Origin: Hormiphora californensis | Taxonomy: Eukaryota > Ctenophora > Tentaculata > Cydippida > Pleurobrachiidae | Assembly (NCBI GenBank): GCA_020137815.1 | Contig: CM035361.1 | Coordinates: 3,079,021 to 3,143,020, forward strand | Direction of reading: 5' to 3' | Length of the DNA: 64,000 nt | Shown here: positions 60,479 through 64,000 of the stretch, in pieces | Numbering within the stretch: the stretch's first letter is position 1 | How the letters are laid out: each line of letters opens with the position of its first letter | The notes under the pieces: generated by a model | Database searches by the model: none | Told to the model about the DNA's origin: nothing | What the model saw: only the letters and a program-made list of their open reading frames with translations | Translations under genes and position numbers: made by a program

Positions 60479-61604
60479 GAAGATTGATGACTCCCATACA
60501 TTAGCTTAATTAAAACTGTAGACCAAATTCGATTTCAAGCCTTCCTCTATTCTTCATTCTATAGAGATATGTATTCCTTTTGAGATATATCTAGTATGTT
60601 TTGTTGTCTAGCTTCAACTGCAGTTGCATGTATATCATCTAAAGCAGCAATTTATGCTAAATCGGCTTCCGTCTAGCTGTATTCTAGCGCTACTAGAAAG
60701 CAGCTATAGCGTTATCGGCTCTTCATGTCGAGGTTATAAAACATGGCAATATGTATGTCTCGAAGCTAAACAGCTATACCGGGAAATTGGACTAGTGTTT
60801 TCAAGATGAAACATCTCATTCTCCACTTTCTCCCTCCCTTTGTTGCCTTTTCTCATCATGAGTACTCAAGTTGCATTTTTATCGTTTCCATAGAAACTAA
60901 ACGGTTTTCAAGTTGAGGTACATTAAAACCTACTAACGTTGACAGAGAGAAGGAAAGAGAGAGAGAAGGAGTGAGAGAGAGAGAGAGAGAGAGAAGGAGT
61001 GAGAGAAAGAGAGCGACAGAGAGAGAGAGATAGAGATAGAGAGAGAGAGAAATGAGTTGTTTAACAAATCCTGCGCGAGACAGCAATATGAAATATATCC
61101 ATCGCTCAACATACATAAAATGATTATTATCTTGTTGAGCTCTGATAGATCGATCAGATGGATCTATTGACCCAACCCACTTTAGTATATTTAGTGTATT
61201 GAGAGATTGTTACTTTAACTAGGGGAGAGGAAGAGAGATTGTTACTGCTCTAGCTTTGACCCAACCCGCTTTATATATTTATTTAGTGCAGTGCATTGTG
61301 TGCTTGTTTTTTCCAACAACTTCCCTCTCCGGATTTGAGACATTCTACTTTCACGCTACTATGTATAGCCCCCCCCCTCCGCCTTTATATCCGGCTGCAG
61401 TACAGCGACCACTAGTCCGAGTCGGCAAGTCGCTGTATAACAGCTCTTTATCAGACAAGCTATTTGTAGAGACAATGCTATGCTAAGCAGCCCTCCTTTT
61501 ATGTGAACCGTCTGTCACTAATACCGTTACTTGTTATCTTGCAATATTATATAATCTTCATCCCTATATCTATCTACGGATCTCAGCTAGTCTGCCATAC
61601 TTCC

Positions 61605-61785
61605 TTCTCCCTCTTCCGTCTCCCCGTGCACTAGTTGTTCCTCCTCCCTCTTCCTTCTCTCCGTGCACTAGTTGTTCCTTCTCCCTCTTCCTTCTCTCCG
61701 TGCACTAGTTGTTCCTTCTCCCTCTTCCTTCACTCCGTGCACTAGTTGTTCCTTCTCCCTCTTCCTTCTCTGATCCGTGCATTAG
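61605..61785. repeat. 37-bp tandem repeat, ~4.5 units
   Basis: Unit starts CTCCGTGCACTAGTTGTTCC and ends CCCTCTTCCTTCT, with few differences between units. Confidence 0.85.
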
Positions 61786-62329
61786 CGGATGTCCAGACTT
61801 ATTGGTGATTATCGGATGATTATTAGGGAGGTAGATTTGCATTTGACACACTCTGTGACTACTACTTACTACCGCGGCACATTCGAGGCAGAGATCTCAC
61901 TGATCATCACCATCCTACGTGTCACATATTATACTGTCATGATGAACCAGCAGCATGTGTTTATATCATGCATCTCATTGACAGCAAGATGACATGAGAG
62001 ATTGTCCGTATTATATGCCCCCATTATAAATGTTCGAATTGTCTATGGAATCGGTTCAGTCTCACTCTAGCGATGTAGAAATATATATCTGTTAAAAATC
62101 TATAATAATCGCTTGCACGCTATAAACTGGATGATCAATTGTTCCAGATTGCCCTAAATTTTAAATATATTACTCTCTTCTTATTCATTGTCCTCTATCA
62201 TAATACGTGCCCTCTTTTTGCAGCTCCCATAGTTACACGTCGGTGTGAGCTGTGCAGAAACTATAGGGGCCCCACGGAGTTATAAAGTTACATCATTACT
62301 TCCGCTGCCCAGCATGAAACCTTATCTAT

Positions 62330-62336
62330 CTATCTT

Positions 62337-62429
<93 letters not shown>

Positions 62430-62462
62430 CCCCTCTCTCTCTCCCTCCCTCTCTCTCCCTCT
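62330..62462. repeat. (CT)n microsatellite
   Basis: CT runs of 9 and about 37 units separated by ATCTTT, then CCCT-rich sequence. Confidence 0.95.
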
Positions 62463-63023
62463 ACGGTTGACTAGTCATTGTTTCCTTACGCTTTGCAGTT
62501 TTGCACAATGCGTAGAAGAACTTTTGTGTCACTCCTTCCGGTACCACATTGTCTTTGTACCCTTGTAGCATGCCTATTATACTAGCTATTATATATTTCA
62601 CGGGGGTCGAAACTGGCCTACCCTTGTATTATTATACTAGTGCAGGTTTTACTAGTTCCATTCCTGAAATAGGTTCCTAATTTTTTGTTTTTTTTTGTTG
62701 TTGCATTTTCCCATCCTGAAATAGTGCAGGTTCCTGATTTCTCCTTTTTTGTTGTTGCAAAAGTCCCATTTTGTTTTAAATTCAAGCTTTACCGATACTA
62801 CCACAACACACATAGGTCCGGTAAACAGATCTCAACAAGCTGATGTGAAAGAGTTGAAAGGTTAAAGAAGCTCAGAGCTGTTGATACATAAACTGAAACC
62901 CGTGGAGCTACTACTATATCAGATCGAGAGAGAGAATATATATATATATCCGATCAATAACTGAGATCAAGCTGCACGAGAATGATCGAACCAGGTTGAA
63001 CAGGTGCTAGCTCAGTGAGAGAT

Positions 63024-63994
63024 ATGTCAAGTAACAACGGGAGTACTGCACTATGCTACGCTACAATAAAACAGTACAACACCCCAGAGATGTGTGGAGG
63101 TCGCTATTGGGGCTGGTAAGTCAAGATCATCACTGGGAACCGACCGAAACAAGTATACAACCAATCAGAACTCGTCATTTAGGTCACGTGATTGGTTATC
63201 AGCCAATCAAGGACCAGTATTTCCTGATTCGGTCGGTTCCTGATCATCACTCGTCACGCCCTTCATTAATGAGATGTCTCAACTTTTGGGTGTCTCAAGA
63301 CCCCGCATTATCTTATCGTAGTGATCAAAATGTCCCGACAATCATCTTCTTTTAAGCCTCATCCTACTGCAGGGGATGGCCAATTCGACCACCCTTTCTA
63401 ATGGAAATGTATTAGGACATGTGATCCCTCAGTGCAGTAGGATGAGTGTTAACCATCCTAAAATTACTGCACGTTGCTAGAGTTCATGATTTTAAATTAC
63501 CAGGTTCCTGCTGAGTGGTGTGGTGAGTTACATGGTCGGCCTCACCATCCTCCTCACATGCCGTACCTTCTACGCCTTCTGGGTTCGCAAGGTTTATGAG
63601 CGGAGACCACAAAGTAACTACGCCAATGAGCTGTATGATTCACCCTTTCTAACACCGGAGCGAGTTGATAAGTTTCAGCATCGGGTCTTTGATCACTTTC
63701 TCTCGGTCCAAACTGCCTCTGGGAAATGTACTGTAAGTGACGATAGTGAATACAGGGTGACGCCTGTTTTATTGCGCGTACCACGCTAATGCCCCTACTT
63801 GAACTTTCGGTCTGCATTGTATCCTTTGCGGCGCGTGTTAAGCAAAATTTTAACGAACTTTCTGGGGTTGTGGGTTGGGGGAAATCGTTTTTATGGATTT
63901 TTAGGGTTAAATGACTATGTATTTCATTTCAGGCGATCCTCTACTTTTTGTTCAATGTAATATCCGTCACCCTTTACATTCGCCAATCGGACCA
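63024..63994 (+). CDS. Slo/BK-type channel, N-terminal module B and S1 exon (continues beyond window)
   Basis: Exons 63024-63115, 63504-63732 and 63933-63994, phases 2, 0 and 2, all GT-AG. The start ATG gives MSSNNGSTALCYATIKQYNT. The S0 helix spans the first intron (CGGRYWGWFLLSGVVSYMVG then LTILLTCRTFYAFW) and is followed by a charged linker with DHFLSVQTASGKCT, matching the Slo1 motif ISAQT.TGR before S1. The third exon (AILYFLFNVISVTLYIRQSD) is S1. In this family S0 puts the N-terminus outside the cell, and the pore and Ca2+-sensing RCK domains follow; they would lie to the right of the window. An extracellular N-x-S/T (NGST) could be glycosylated. The donor GTGAGT at 63,995 is at the very edge. 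Confidence 0.83.
63134..63242. mobile_element. MITE-A copy 9
   Basis: 109 bp, TGGGAACCGACCGAA ... TTCGGTCGGTTCCTG, perfect duplication ATCATCAC (63126-63133 and 63243-63250). It begins 18 bp after the end of exon 1 of Slo module B. Confidence 0.85.
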
Positions 63995-64000
63995 GTGAGT

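Overview
This looks like nuclear DNA from an invertebrate animal. Genes are split into short exons with GT-AG introns, intergenic and intronic DNA is full of (CT)n/(GA)n tracts, and several families of small inverted-repeat transposons are scattered through it. The genes that can be named (a calmodulin-like protein, an SLC7 amino-acid transporter, the N-terminal part of a Slo/BK potassium channel) fit a metazoan. A sponge or other early-branching animal is possible, but the sequence alone does not settle the phylum.

Layout. 1-7.5 kb: a six-exon calmodulin-like gene (+), with an extra coding first exon inside intron 4 that splices in phase to the last two exons and would give a two-EF-hand protein. 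8-13 kb: a complete 15-exon SLC7-type transporter (-). 14.5-17.6 kb: exons of one or two unrecognised secreted or receptor-like proteins (-). 19.8-20.8 kb: degraded homopolymer-rich sequence. 22.9-25.4 kb: an unrecognised membrane-protein gene (-). 25.9-26.3 kb: a foldback element. 26.4-29.6 kb: no gene seen. 29.6-32.9 kb: 3.3 kb of homopolymer blocks, almost certainly a sequencing or assembly artefact that produces spurious long ORFs. 33-41.5 kb: mostly repeats and unassigned DNA, with one exon-like stretch. 41.5-44.4 kb: a palindromic, defective piggyBac element flanked by TTAA. 44.4-45.8 kb: first exons of an unrecognised gene (-), whose second exon the piggyBac may interrupt. 46-51 kb: microsatellites and small transposons. 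51-64 kb: two alternative or duplicated N-terminal modules of a Slo-type channel (+), about 12 kb apart. Both end at the same residue and phase in front of a shared S1 exon at the right edge. A 100-N scaffold gap lies at 57,725.

The main genes are independent loci, although a calcium sensor and a calcium-gated channel N-terminus lie in the same window. The strongest new observations are the nested half-calmodulin promoter/exon, the twin Slo N-terminal cassettes, a 109-bp hAT-like MITE family with perfect 8-bp target duplications (including one insertion whose duplication is a splice donor), and the piggyBac palindrome with 168-bp-spaced perfect palindromes in both arms.
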